A program made the position numbers and the translations under genes. Below the pieces are notes generated by a model. That model made no database searches. It had not been told where the DNA came from and saw nothing but the letters and a program-made list of their open reading frames with translations. 64,000 nt of DNA, taken from Sipunculus nudus (taxonomy: Eukaryota; Annelida; Sipuncula; Golfingiida; Sipunculidae). Each line of letters starts with the position of its first letter. Position 1 is the first letter of the stretch. The stretch lies in the NCBI GenBank assembly GCA_026874595.1, contig CM049317.1:25882401-25946400 (forward strand). The letters are read 5' to 3'. Below, piece after piece: positions 43,500 through 56,500 of the stretch.

Positions 43500-44699
43500 A
43501 AACTATATCAACGAGAATACGTGGATAAAAGACTAGTCTACTTCTTGACTTTACGAGAACTAGTCACTCGTTTTCAAAGAAGTACAAAATAAATGTCATT
43601 AGGACGCCAGTCGATTTAATTACAAGGATAAAGCATTAACAATTACTGGACCCTTGAAAAACACAGATAAGTGTAAGATTAATTTTTCGGGATGATTGAT
43701 TTTTCTAGATATCTTCCGAAGGTAAGGAGTAAAAGGTTTCACAGTCAAATGGAAGTTATTGTTGGCTCTTTAGGTGTATCTTTTATTATTATATTATTTT
43801 ATTTAGAGTTAGAGAGAATATTTCAAGGGTGTAGGTAGTGTATATTTTTATCCGTTATATAGACTAAGGCAGATAAGGAAACAAGGTTATTAGAGCATTC
43901 TGTATAACATGGTTCGTGCATTTTTAAGACATATGGACATTGGTTTCAAATCTGTCAGAAATGGAACTACAGAAACACTCGCCCAACGACCCCCGCAGTA
44001 TATCGACCACCTCGAAATAACGACCACATTGAATGGTCCCGGTTATTTCAACTGTTTATATCAAATATCTAAACCGTCGCTGTAACGGACATCTAGTTTC
44101 CCGTTTATTTGGGTCAAAAGGGTGACCTGAACCTCAATTATGCATGGTTAAAACTGCATCTATAGTCATCTGATCTGCTTCCAGTGTGAATATCAAATGT
44201 GCATATGTACACATGTTCAATATACATATTGTAGTATTTAAAATAATCAATTTGAACTTGGCGCTCCGGATGAGTTTTGTTAAGAATTTCCAACTTATTT
44301 CCTTTTGACTGTAAATCGTTTGGCATTGCCTGTCAGGAAATGGATCGTGTCGTTTTGCTTAATTCTTTTATTTTCATTTCTCTGGTTAGCTATATCTCAG
44401 TATTTGTTAAGAATAGGCCAGGGTCGCCAGTTAGTGTTATTGTGTCGCAATACAATAGGGATATTCAAAGTGCGCTGCAGGTTAATTTATTCAATTGTTA
44501 TGGCAAGCGCTTTGGTGGATAGCATGTTATTGTTCCTCGCCTAGTTGATATTCAGATTTGTCAAGAATATCGACGGGCTATATTAATAATAGCAGGTCGA
44601 GGGTTTGCATTAGACTTAGGAATATAAATGAGTCTCCAGGGTAGAGATGCATTTACAGAGAGTTAATACTCAATAAGGACACACACCAGAGGTTTGCCC
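43500..44699. other. gene B intron without recognised features
   Basis: No exon-like open frame with splice sites and family similarity. Confidence 0.45.
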
Positions 44700-46095
44700 G
44701 CCGGTGCCTAGAGATGGTGTCAGCTGGTGTCCGGAAGTGTTGTAAGCGGATGTGCAGAGGTACTGCCAGTTGGTGTCCAAATGTGTTGACAACCAATTTC
44801 TAAAACTGTTGTCAGCCGATGTCTAGAGGTTCTGTCATCTGGTGCCTAAAGGTGATGCCAGCCGATGTCCAGAGGTGCTGCTAGCCGGTGTGCTGATATG
44901 ATGCCAACAGTTGTCTAGATGCTCTGCCTTCTGGTGTCCGTAGGTCCCGCAGGCAGGTGTCCAGCTGTGCTGTCAGTCTGTGTCAAGAGCTGTTGTGAAC
45001 TAGTCACCAGAGCTGTTGTCAGCATGTATCAAGATGTTCAGCCAGCCAGTGTCCAGAGGTGCTGCTAGCCGGTTTCAAGAGGTTGCGCCAGCCGGTGTCC
45101 AGATGTGCTGTCAGCCGATGTCAAGAGGTGCTGCCAGCCGGAGTCAAGAGGTGCTGATAGCCAGTGTCCAGAGGTATTGTCAGTCGGTGTCCAGAGCTGC
45201 TTCAGCCTATGCCCAGAGGTGATGCTAGCCGGTGTCCAGATGTGCTGCAATCCGGGTTCCAGAGGGAGTACCTTCTATTGTCAAGAGGTGCTGTCAGCCG
45301 GTGTCACGAGGTGGTAATAGCTTGTGCCCAGAGGTGTTGCGAGCTGGGACCCAGGGGTTCTGCCATCCTGTGTCCAGAGGTGTTGTCAACCAGTTTCCAG
45401 AGCTGTTGTCAGCCGGTGTCCAGAGATGTTGGCAGCCGGTGTCTAGATGCTATCAGCTAGTCCGGAGGTGCTGCCGGCTGGTGTCAAGATTTACTGCCAG
45501 CTGTTGTCCAAATGAATTGTCAACCAGTTTCCAGCCGGTGTCTAGAGGAGGTGCAAGCCGATAGCCAGGTGTGCTGCCAGACGGTATCCAGAGGTGTTGT
45601 CAGCGGGTGCCTAGAGGTGCTGTCAAACTGTGCTAGAGATGCTGCCAGCCTCAGTCAAGAGCTGTTGTCAACAGGTGTCTAAAGGTGCTGTCAGCCTGTG
45701 TCCAGAGGTGTTGTCAACCGGTTTTCAGAGCTTATGTCAGCCGGTGTCCAGAGACGATGCGAGCCCGTGTCCCAAGGTGTTGTCAGGTTGAGAGGTGATG
45801 ACAACGTTTCCGGAGGTGCTGCCAGGCGGTGTCCAAAGGTGCTGCCATCTGGTGTCCAGATGTGTTGCCAGTCTGTGTCCAGGTGTGCTGCCCGGCCTAT
45901 GTCTAGTGGTGCTACTAGCCTGTGTGCAGAGGTTGCGTCAGATGTGCTGCCATCCGGTGTCAAGATGTGTTGTCAGCCGGTGTCCGGAGGCACTGCCAGC
46001 TGGTCTTTAGAGGTGCAGCAAGCCGGTATCTAGAAGTGGTGTCAGCCAGTGTCTAGTGGTGGTGTCAGCTGGGGTGCATATGTGCTGCCAGCCGG
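44700..46095. repeat. 23-bp minisatellite, about 60 units
   Basis: The unit is close to GTGTCCAGAGGTGCTGCCAG plus CCG, repeating every 23 bases with substitutions over about 1.4 kb. Since 23 is not a multiple of three and stops are rare in the unit, all forward frames stay open and give false proteins rich in S-R-G, C-C-Q-P and similar. Confidence 0.9.
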
Positions 46096-46556
46096 GTGAC
46101 ATTAACTCATTTTTAAATATTGTTAAAAATAAAATTGATTGAGACCTGCTGATCAAACCTCTCGCTTAGACGCCCATCTAGAAATTGGGGTCGGAATTTC
46201 TCTGTTTTCCTGTGTCCCTATTTCTGCAATTGCAAAATGCAAATGCTCTTCTTTTGCCTGGGTTAAGATGATTCACTGTTGTGTTCGCTAATAGATTTTA
46301 GAAATTATAAATGTAAAAAAAAAAAAATATTTGATGAAATTTGAAATTTATGGATAATTGTAAAAGCCTTGTTCTGAAGTATTAGCGACATGATATGACT
46401 TTTGAATTCCTCTTCACCTGCATATAAACATTGAAATACAAACGGCGTAAAAATGACATATTTATTGTTGTTTTTAAACCTTTATCTTTGTTAAATAAAG
46501 AAACCAAAACAACCCATGGACTTATCCTTTAAAATGGTAAAATTCAGCCTACTCAC

Positions 46557-46709
46557 ATTGGCAAATAAACTCTCTCTTTTCCTCACAGGGGAGTCCTTTC
46601 CATCTATAAGTTTTGTTTATCATCATACATCTCTTAGCGCGGGGAATACGATGCTTTCTATTTAACCAATGATCTGCCCTGATATTGAGAGTCTTAGTGT
46701 CTTCTCCAA
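46557..46709 (-). CDS. gene B CTLD exon, C-terminal half
   Basis: Acceptor TATATTCCAG, donor CAAT/GTGAGT, phase 1-1. It encodes A-D-H-W-L-N-R-K-H-R-I-P-R-A-K-R-C..R-W-K-G-L-P-C..F-I-C-Q-C. The D-H-W..H-R-I-P-R block is nearly shared with gene C. No WND. Confidence 0.85.
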
Positions 46710-47609
46710 CTGGAATATACATGTTATAACATGTAAAATAGGACTGTAATACTGTGGATGATCGACTCTGACAATAAAGACTCAAAATAACGTTGTTTCA
46801 TACGCTCATGAAAATAATCTCGTGCATTTGTAGGTGTTCCTGCTGACTGAAGCCCTGATTTGGAAGAGAACTCTCATGTGCATACGTCACGCAGCCATCT
46901 AAATTAGAGCGTTTCCCTATGCGAAATTTGTATGTGGGTATAAATTAATAGTGTTTTTATATTTACCCACTGCATACGTAATAATTATTAGATGCGAATG
47001 AGAAACATTTTGCGTACAAACATAACGAAAGTTCACCAAGAAATCATTTGTGTGTCCTATCCCTGTTACCGTGTAACAATACGGAAGAAAAAAAAAACCT
47101 TGGTTTGTTGCTTGTCGGGATACCAGATTCCGCGTTTAGTCATAAAGTCTATTTTACAATTGTTCATCATTTACATGTATGTAAGTCATGTTCTCCTCCA
47201 TGGGATCAACGCCCTGATAATAACGGCTGTCGTAACTTAGATAACAGCAATTAAACATGATATTTCACATTTGGTATTAAAGGTAAATTAAAATTACCAA
47301 CGTTTCCAATGGCAATGGATTGGTTTAATGGAAAGTCACCACATATGGTACCACATAAATAAAACTTAAAATACAGCATCTTGTAGGCACCCTGTAGGAA
47401 TGGGCGTATATAAATTGCCAAGGAACTATATAGATTAATATATATATATATATATATATATATTTATTTATATTTATGTATATACATATATGTATGTATA
47501 TACACACATATATGTGTGTATAAAAAAGAGAACAGGGTACGTATGTGTGACTAGGCCAAGTGCACATTTGCACATGTGCTCTATTTTCTATGTGTTATTG
47601 GAAACTCAC

Positions 47610-47807
47610 CTTGGCCTACCTGCCATTGCCAAGTATTAGTTGTTGCCGATACCCAGTAATACTCATTAACCTTAAGGATGTCTGTCTCATTCAGGTTATT
47701 GTTATTCAGAGACGCCAATGTTAACAACACTCAGCCTGTTGGGCATTTTAGATGCGACATGGCCCAAGTGGTTGAATCCTGATGCACGGTGAATGACTTT
47801 CCCTCCT
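47610..47807 (-). pseudogene. gene B CTLD exon, N-terminal half, with in-frame TGA
   Basis: Acceptor CCTGTAG, donor CAAG/GTGAGT, phase 1-1, 198 bases. It encodes T-T-W-A-M-S-H-L-K-C-P-T-G, then TGA (47733-47731), then L-A-S-L-N-N and E-Y-Y-W-V-S-A-T-T-N-T-W-Q-W. The gene C equivalent reads [21 protein letters not shown] with no stop, so the TGA is a lesion of this copy (or a sequence error). Confidence 0.82.
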
Positions 47808-48031
47808 CTACAGGTCAATGAGATAACACATTTATCAAATAACATTTTGCGTATATGAAAATGATACCTATATTTATGTATAAGATGTGATCTGGACCAG
47901 ACAAGTTAGCGTCTGAGAAAGCGGCTATGCTCAACACAAGAATTGTCATCCCCAATGTGGTGCAGTATCCCATTACATAAAGTGTCTGAAGGAATATTTA
48001 TACTGAATTGTCAACGTACCATGAATATATA

Positions 48032-49410
48032 CAGTGGAACCTCTCCTAGAGGGAACCTCTATAAAGTGGGTACCTCTATAGAGTGGGCACTTTTGGGCAG
48101 TCCCGTTTTTTCTTCTCGTTATTATGTTTGGCTAATGTGGGCACTTCACAGATTTTCAAGGTTGAACTATCTCCTTACAGAAACTGTGTTAGCCTTCTTT
48201 ATAGCGCTTTTAAGTTACTAAGATAATATTAATTCTTAATTATTTATTAATAATAATAAATCATAAATATTAATAATAAAAATCAAAACTTATGAACCAA
48301 ATTTAGAGGTGTACAAGTTAACATTGCATTATAATGGTTATAATCTACATGACTCATGACTTAGCTTGGGATGCATGCATACTAATTAGATTAACATCCC
48401 TGCACCGGATCAAGTCAGATATCACCCCAGGTTAGATTGCCCTGTGCAAATAAATTAACATTTGTTTGTTTGGCTTCCAAGAGTGGAAGGAAGCCCTGCT
48501 TATTCACCCAATTAATACTCTGTGATGAGGTGACACAGCTAAATGGCCCTCTGGCTCATCACAGGTAGTCAGGTACATGCCCACTAGACCAGGGCAGTGT
48601 TTATTTAATAGTTGTTACATAACGATTCATACTGTTGAAATGGTATTCAACCTGAACTTCCTAAAAGCATATGCACAGCTACAACGTGCACTTTGCTCCA
48701 AACAATATACAATCACAGACTTTTTCACCAAAAAATTAGAATTGTGACTATTTAACACATTCATTCAAAGTGTATCACACACTTCAAATGTTTTATGGAC
48801 TTCCAGTGACTGGATTAATGTTTTTGTTTTATCTACTTGTCAACTTGATATAGAATGTTTTCTTAAGATGATAGTATTTAGATTAGTGACGTACTGTTTT
48901 AACTGTTTTACTTATTTTTTTTTATCAGAAAAAGACAAGATTTAAAAAAATATATGATTAAGAATTATTCCTTCCCATGGTAATGCTAAAAGCAGCATGC
49001 TGCTTTGCCATTTTGTGCTTATAAAATATAAAAAAATAAATTAATATATATATATATATAAATATATATAAATATATACGAGTTTAGCTATCTTACAGAC
49101 CATCTGCACACAGCTTCCTTTTATTGTGCTCATTTTATGTCCATACTTTTATGTAATAAAATACATATTTTATAACAGATGTCTTAAAAATTAAAAACAC
49201 TTGTCACTGACAAAGGTATCATTAAACAAAGAGAGATGATAGATGAAATAAGTTAATTTAGTAATCTCAGAACATGAGTAATTATAGCAATATATCATAC
49301 TAGGGGGCAGCACTCTATGTGCTGGCCATTACCTCCATATAGTGGGCAGCTCTATAAAGTGGACACTCTGGTCAAGTCCCAAGGGTGCCCACATTATAGA
49401 GGTTCGAATG
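48032..49410 (+). mobile_element. non-autonomous pogo/Tigger-like DNA transposon, TA-flanked
   Basis: The left end CAGTGGAACCTCTCCTAGAG and the reverse-complemented right end CATTCGAACCTCTATAATGT form terminal inverted repeats that extend inward (ACCTCTATAGAGTGGGCAC against ACCTCTATAATGTGGGCAC). TA lies on both flanks. The CAGT-x-x-AACCTCTATA end is typical of pogo/Tigger-type Tc1/mariner relatives. The interior (1.4 kb) has no transposase. It sits in a gene B intron. Confidence 0.75.
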
Positions 49411-49420
49411 TATATATATA

Positions 49421-49472
<52 letters not shown>
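49411..49472. repeat. (TA)n microsatellite
   Basis: Starts at the TA target of the DNA transposon and runs almost to the donor site of the next gene B exon (49490). Confidence 0.9.
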
Positions 49473-49473
<1 letters not shown>

Positions 49474-49489
49474 GATTGGTACATTTTAC

Positions 49490-49651
49490 CTCTGTTGTTT
49501 CTTGACTCACAAATGGCTCTAAGTCTCTTCGAGCAATCCATTGACTTGAACATTATGCAATTCATGCTTTTTCGTAGCGACAGAGGAATGCAAAGTGGGG
49601 AGCCAGGTCGGCCTGTTTCCATTTTGGCATCACGGCTCCATGCAAAAATGC
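49490..49651 (-). CDS. gene B exon resembling a CTLD C-terminal half
   Basis: Acceptor ATACTCAG, donor AGAG/GTAAAA, phase 1-1. It encodes G-I-F-A-W-S-R-D-A..P-L-C-I-P-L-S..F-K-S-M-D-C-S..L-R-A-I-C-E-S. The gene C equivalent keeps G-I-Y-S-W-D-R, P-I-C-L, F-K-S-I-E-C-S and I-C-E. Confidence 0.78.
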
Positions 49652-50104
49652 CTGAGTATGACAAAAGGTTACGTACGTACCTTAATGTAATTTTTTTTAA
49701 ATATGAAATGTTTATTGTTTGAGAAAATATGCTGATTTATGTGTGTAACATATTTTGTTATAAATCAAATAAAAAAAATCTTCGCAAACAGTACATGATG
49801 CAATATTCTACATATTTTCCTACAACTTAAGAAAAGTTATATATTCCTACAATTTAATGTAAATGGCCCATATACATTATATGAATATATAACCATTTAA
49901 CATTTGGTATGGAAGGAAATTACCAATAAAAGGCAAATACAATGAGCCAACGTCATATGGATATGACAGGCTGAACATTTTCCATGGCAAATATATTTCA
50001 TGTATATATTTTCCTACAACTTAAGAAAAGAACGACAGCGGCCTACATAGAAACGTTACAGTTAGCTTTTATGTTCATATGGCAAGATGAGAAAATAAAC
50101 TCAC

Positions 50105-50255
50105 TGCCTCTAATGTTAATTGCAAATGTAGAATTTCCTTCCTCACTGCAGCTTAAATTTGTCTTTAAAAAACATATTTTGTCACAGGGTTTTCTTATTT
50201 CATGGTATCCATATTCACAACACCAGTCGGTCCCCTTTCCCTCTCTACCATTCAT
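50105..50255 (-). CDS. gene B WSC-like domain, second exon
   Basis: Acceptor ACATTTCAG, donor GGCA/GTGAGT, phase 0-1. It encodes N-G-R-E-G..D-W-C-C-E..C-D-K-I-C-F-L-K..A-I-N-I-R-G. Close to the gene C exon (W-C-C-E..A-I-N-I-R-G) and more distant from gene A. Confidence 0.75.
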
Positions 50256-50937
50256 CTGAAATGTGAAGCAAAAATAAGATTTAGATAAATGTTTAAACTG
50301 TCTTAGGTATGAGGCTTTCTATATGAACTATATTTAACATAACGACATACTAATTTATGTAACATAATGTTGCCATTAGATATTTTACTACAAATGCGGC
50401 ATTTACAGTCTAAGTTACGATCAACACGCATTAAGAAAAATACATGTTTATGACAGGCTGAAATTATCCGTGGCAATTTAGAAAATTAAATGTAAATAAA
50501 AATGATAATAGTTCCATGCAATTAATCATCTGTCAAGTGCGATCATGCACAAGGGCCATATCCCACTCTGTGCTGAATGTTTCGATAGAGAGCAATATTA
50601 CTCTCACATTTCTCATTAATTTTACTACCTCTGACCACTACTTAAAAGTACCATGTAATTAAATATGTAAAGTATCAAGCGTTCAATATATTTATTTTGT
50701 AAGCGTAACCAACTCTGTTACGGAAATATAAAGGTTACACTTGTCTTATTAGTTCATGCGGTGGTCACAAAGAAAAAGTGATTTTCGCGTTGGCTCATAA
50801 TATTTGCCTTTTTTGGTAATTTTTCTCTCGTTACCAATATTGCAGGAAAACTTAACTCGATTCGAACAGTGTCACTATTAAAAGGCCATAACCATGCATG
50901 TTTTTAAAATTATCTAAAAGATATTTTGATACAGTAC

Positions 50938-51023
50938 CTCTTTCTTAAGATGATCTAGCTTTGATGATTCGGATTTTCTATTTTCTTGACAACCACTTTG
51001 TATCTGTTTAACCTTCCCGTTTG
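50938..51023 (-). CDS. gene B WSC-like first exon, shortened
   Basis: Acceptor CGAACAG, donor AGAG/GTACTG, phase 1-0, 86 bases. It encodes N-G-K-V-K-Q-I-Q-S-G-C-Q-E-N, matching A-D-G-S..Q-G-C-Y-E-K of gene A, but it is 26 codons shorter and lacks the paired cysteines and the G-Y segment. Confidence 0.55.
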
Positions 51024-51379
51024 CTGTTCGGAGTGCACAAAAGAACAAATTAACACTTGTGACACGTATAATCACAAACGTCTCAATTAATGTATCTATA
51101 CAGTGGCGTGCGCATATTCCTTCACACGAGTCTTTTACTAAGCTTCGCTCCGAGATACCTTGCTGTGACATCCATTTAATAAATTATGAAATGACAATTC
51201 AACCAGTCTATAGAATCCGGTAATCGGTAAGTATCGAAGAAAACAGATCTGTTGCTATTTGGATCACAGCCTAGGTATGCCATAATCTCATCGATAATCT
51301 GACAAGCTACATAAAGTAAAAGTAGAGTTTCAGGTTTTAAGTTCCCTTCTGATTAACTGGTCCAGAAGGCAAAAATATA

Positions 51380-51600
51380 CTTCCAGGTCGTACTTCTTGA
51401 TGACATACAGAACCGACGCACGGTATTTCGGTTGGCCGGGTCAGCCATACACAGATGTACCCATTTGTAATGCTGGGTAGACATCAACCAATTTAAGGCT
51501 GAGGCCTTGCTTAAGCGTCTCAGTGAAAACGTGAGAGGCCACAGGATTTGAACCCATTACCGCTGGATATCAAGTTCGACACCTTTGCCATTCCATCTCA
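51380..51600 (-). repeat. tRNA-derived SINE-like copy
   Basis: The minus strand has a B-box GGGTTCAAATCCTGTGG (51540-51556) after a tRNA-like head. No closed acceptor stem is seen, so a tRNA gene is unlikely. Confidence 0.5.
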
Positions 51601-52491
51601 TCTACTCCATATATCTGTTGTCAACCTATCCAGTATCAGGTGAATATACTCTTGTTACTACAATGTCACTATTTTTTTAATACTGTGCACTGTTTAGTTT
51701 CATTGCATTGGATTTAAATTGAAGTTACACTTTTAGCCGAATCAAGCGCTAGTATTTTCATAAATTATGATAAACTTACAGACGACTTCGAACAACGAGG
51801 TTTCCTCAAGAGCCGTTCGAGAGAAAAATGTTTTAGGTCAAATATCGGTATGATAAAGAAATATATGTACAAATACGGTTTATTTTCTTTTCTTTTTGTA
51901 ATTTGAATAACTGAAGCCTACCCCCCTTAGGTACGAGGATTGTATGTTTATTGATGTGTATATATTTATCCATGTATTCAATGTTGCAAATCATGACCAA
52001 AGCAAACTAACATCATATTATTAGTTTTTCAAATCATGGAATTAAACTCAATAAAACTCATTATTTGTTCCACCCATTTCGTAGTTCCTTAGCGGGTCAT
52101 CGGTGAACCTTTACCAAGGTTCTTGTTCAACCGCTAAGTTTTTAAAAATATTTGGCCGGCTCCGCATTAAACACTGCTCAAGAACCTTTAAATGCCATCC
52201 ACTCAAACCACTTTGAAAACCCTAAAGAGTATCTAGCAGGAACTCTTGTAGTTGCAGTTTGTTGAACCATCTCCTTCCGGCGAAATGTGATTATTTGACT
52301 GGTTTATATAATATAGGGAATTACATATGCGATAAATGAATTAACTTAAAAAGTACTAAAGGAACTAATGTTTCTTTTAGAAAATACCCTGAATAGAGAT
52401 TAAGCGTTATTACCATAGAGACATGAAACATATTCTTGTTAAATATAAATATAACGTGTTCCATTGTTGTTAAGAAAACAGAGAAGCATAC

Positions 52492-52686
52492 CCTGGACCG
52501 AGTTCCATCGTCGGGGGCTACTTCTTCCGCCTATCCAGGAGTTATTTAACTTCGCCTCGTTTACAAGAATTGTAAGCACCCTGTGGACATCATCATTGTC
52601 ATCAAACGCAAGGTGACCGGAGTTATTTTTGCAGGTAGCTTATGCCTCATCCCATGACACTTTGTATCTCATTAAACAAAACCTGT
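52492..52686 (-). pseudogene. orphan CTLD N-half exon with in-frame stop
   Basis: Acceptor CCTTTCAG, donor CAGG/GTATGC, phase 1-1, 195 bases. It encodes R-F-C-L-M..V-S-W-D-E-A, TAA (52642-52640), then A-T-C-K-N-N-S-G-H-L-A-F-D and N-S-W-I-G-G-R. Like the 21.5 kb exon of gene A, it is more canonical than the CTLD-N exons used in A-C, and it lies just upstream of a WSC-1 exon. No directly following C-half was found. Confidence 0.78.
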
Positions 52687-53360
52687 CTGAAAGGCAAAAT
52701 ATCCTTGCAAATCACCATTCTAATATACTTCTTTAGTTTTATAGTGCATTATTTGACCATTGTATTTTAAAGTCTTATATCAAACAGCAAAACAGGATAA
52801 ACTATATCAAATTTAGTTCTGCTGTATGGTCGGCAAAATGTTCATCATTAACATACAGGGAGTAAATAAAAAAGATATGTCATCCATTTCCTCATTTCAT
52901 GATGTATTTTAAAGTTACACATACAACCTAATAAAAAAATATTGATCACATGGTTTCCTCTGACTTCGCTGGTTATATTCTAAAAATAGTGTTAATCTAT
53001 GGAAAGGTCCAGAGCACCATTTACCACGGTGACATTAGACAGGTTTGGACTCTGGATAATTCGAGTAAAATCGTAATCAGATTATTGTTGCAACGCCTCG
53101 GACTGAAATCCACAATCACGTGACGTGACTTTGCCCAATGAAGCACGACAGATTGATGAAATCTACAAACAACCCTTTAGAAATGAAACTGATAAAATAC
53201 AACAACAATAAATTCGTGAATGTGTGCCATTGAGGTGCGAGACCCTTAATAAAATTAACTCTTTGAGACTGTCTTCCTATTTATTGGCCTTCGGACAGGC
53301 ATAACGTCCCTTGCCCTAAGAAGGCAATATCGAATAATTCGCTTAATAGCATGCACACTC

Positions 53361-53361
<1 letters not shown>

Positions 53362-53404
<43 letters not shown>

Positions 53405-53421
53405 ATATATATATATATACA

Positions 53422-53506
<85 letters not shown>
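53362..53506. repeat. long compound (TA)n tract with CA interruptions
   Basis: About 145 bases of TA units with three ACACA or ACATA breaks; the longest TA tract in the window. Confidence 0.92.
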
Positions 53507-53509
<3 letters not shown>

Positions 53510-56500
53510 TGTATAGTTACATAACGGTCCTTTCCGCTACCATAGGTGTGTGAGTATGTGTATGGGCATCGTGGTATGTCATACTTACCTGTGCCTACAT
53601 CCTTGCATACTTAATAGGCAGCTGCTATTTGTGAACCACCCAGCAATATTCTAATCGTCATGATGAAGGAGAGGCGATACATGTATGGCACATTCATGTT
53701 GGATTATACTTTATACAACGATGTTAAATGAAGTATCTCCTGGCTGAAAGCCTAGTTGAAAAGTGAAACATAAATGAGGATTTATATACTCATTATACAC
53801 AATTTATGTTTGCTTATGGCTCATTTTTGTACAGATTCCTATCAGATCATGTCATCAGGTCAGCTTTCATAATGGCGAGCATTCTAACGAGAAAAAAATA
53901 GTATAGCACGTTTTTTTTTGTACTCTGTGTAGCTTTATTCCGGTTACCATGCCTGTAGTCTTCTTGTATATTTCGATAATCCTATTCATTGAAAAGCGTA
54001 TTGCAAGGTATCAAGATGACTAAAATCACAAGTTTTTATACTTCCTAATGTAATATTGATTTGCCGCTCTACTTCATATAGTCAGTCATGACGTACATCA
54101 GAGGTGGTCATGGCGATGCACGGTTTCTAGCCAAAGCAACTTGGGCCACAGGATAGATCTCAGTGCAATGATTATTTGCCGATTTTGGTGTTAAGATCCA
54201 ATCAAACTGTTGATGATTCCTCTGCTCATATATATCGCAGATAAGATTTATTGCCATCTATTTTGGGTTCATGCCGACACGTAAATCTCTAACTGCGTGC
54301 ATTTCGAAAGTTATACTGTCGATTCAACCACACACATTTGGAGAAGGTATTGTTGTTCTGGTGAGAGTTGGAAGGGCGCTTCTTAATAGAACACACAACA
54401 TGTCCACATCCTTGTCCCACATTATGTACATTTGACATGAAAATACCAAATTGAGATCCATTTATAACTAATTTCGATATCATTAGTGTTGTGTACATGA
54501 ACACAATCGTCAAATAGTTATAAGGCCTATGGTTATTCTTATCGTGCGGAACCACGCAATTTGCCGTGACATCACGCTTTATAGAAAGCCATATATGTTG
54601 TCTAAAGGCCAAAATAAATTCTATACACTGCAAATGAAGTTTGGTTCCATGGCTAAGATTTTATTGGAAAATAAAAAACCATTGTTAAATAGAAAAGCAA
54701 TACAGGTTTTTCATCGTAATAGATGATTTCATAATTTAAGGTGACGAGGATGAATAAAGACATGAGGGCTTCAGTATACTGACACATATGCAAAACACAA
54801 CTCGGAATGGGATGCGTATTATGTGAAATAGACTAATTTTGTACATTTCTATACTATTCCTACTGGAACAACCCCAATCTATAACAAAAAATCATTTTGC
54901 TAAATCCTTAAATTCATATACTTATATATGAGTCTTCTTATGTCCGAGACCGGATTTAATGGGCTAGAATAATAGATATTTAATATGACTGTAATTAGTT
55001 TCAGTTTGTGAATATGTTTGTCATCCTAATGTAATGTTTCAAATGTAAGAGTAACATATTTTCAGAGAAACACAATATAAAAGAGGCCTTCAAAATATTG
55101 AATGCATCCATGTGCTAACATCATGGTGAGACATATCCCAGAGCAGCATATTCTGTATGTATTCCCGTCATTTTCAGTCAACCATACCACTATATCATGG
55201 TATTAATAATTGGTGTGGGACATATGTGGCACTGTTCACACTCTTAACACTAACAGTGTCAATGTCTGCAACCGTTCATTGTATTTTCCGTAGATTCTAA
55301 GCGACAATAATCTATAGTGCATGGACTGACTGACTGTGGTGACCTCCTTTAACACTCTTCTACTTTAAACGGACCCTATTTTAAGAACTCCTACATTTTG
55401 TTCTTATAGTTTGAGGATGTACATCTTAAATATGTAAATGTAGTCATAACTAAGAACAACTCGTTCTCTCGAAACCGCCAAACCGCTGTTGACAACTTGA
55501 TGTAAATCTGCTGTCTCTGGAGATTTCAACTTAAAGAACCTGTTACAACCTATAGAACTCGTGTATAAACGCATCAAATGAGAGAGATTCTAAATCCGAA
55601 AGAGTTTACTATTATCTGTGATGGATCCTGAAGTATATTTGTAGGACATTTGTCATCCCTACTTCCAGTCATTGCCTGACCTCATCTACAACCGGATCTG
55701 TGTAGCGGATCATACCTTGAGGATGCTCGTACATTGATAGATTTTTCATCCAGCTAATTTAGTTTCTTTCTAATTTAATTTTATATGTTATGTGTCGAGA
55801 TTTACTTCCTTTTGTGTTCCACACCATGTATATTGCTTACATTAATTTGTTGACTGGTCCATGGTAAATCCCTTTTCGGCGGCAGTGAGGAATACGAATC
55901 AGATTTTTTTCTTAGTTATATTTAAGATACTCTGCAGATAATCTAAATAGTAGTGTGTTAATATGTCCGGTCCGTCTGATATTATAGTTCAATTTCTTTA
56001 TGTCTATGTTCTATCATTTTACAAGTAACAGAGTACTAGTCGCGAGACGCGAACCCTGCTCAAACAAGCTCAGTGCACATGCTCGTAAAAAAGGTCCACA
56101 GTGCAGAAATCCAGAAACTGCTACCGTTGGTGATCTTATGCTGCCTTCACCTGTCTGACAAACATGATTCATCCTGCTTATATTTCTGAATTTCTGGTAA
56201 ACCCTGCTGAAACGTACGGGATATTTATATAAGTGCAACGATCACAAGTTTTGATAATAGGGAAACCTCCCGTTGGTTACTGGCGCATACTGAATATTTG
56301 TATTGGCACAGGAATCATACTACGGGAATCGGCTGTGTCATGAATATTCATTAACTCCTACACCGCTTGCGCCGTGTACACGTTTAATACCTTTGACTCT
56401 ACCCTCTGAATGAATTACGCAGTGGTTCAACACGGCTGCTCTCGCCTCACATTAAGCTTTCACTTAACTAGAACAGGCACAACAAACGCTACCGTCAGTA

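Larger units (their letters stand above)
42081..51023 (-). other. gene B: WSC/CTLD receptor paralogue, probably a pseudogene
   Basis: Exons 5' to 3' on the minus strand: WSC-1 (51023-50938), WSC-2 (50255-50105), CTLD-C-like (49651-49490), CTLD-N with a TGA (47807-47610), CTLD-C (46709-46557), stalk (43476-43408), membrane (42856-42766), tail (42378-42081). All phases join. No signal-peptide exon was found upstream. The in-frame TGA in CTLD-N and the shortened WSC-1 suggest decay, although every splice site used is intact. Confidence 0.75.

Noticed and set aside
45016-46033. Overlapping open frames with Cys/Arg/Ser repeats
   Set aside because: They are the 23-bp minisatellite read in all frames; the repeat length is not a multiple of three and no start, splice or domain context supports a protein.
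54289-54633. Minus-strand frame of 114 residues
   Set aside because: No domain, no family splice pattern and no recognisable similarity.
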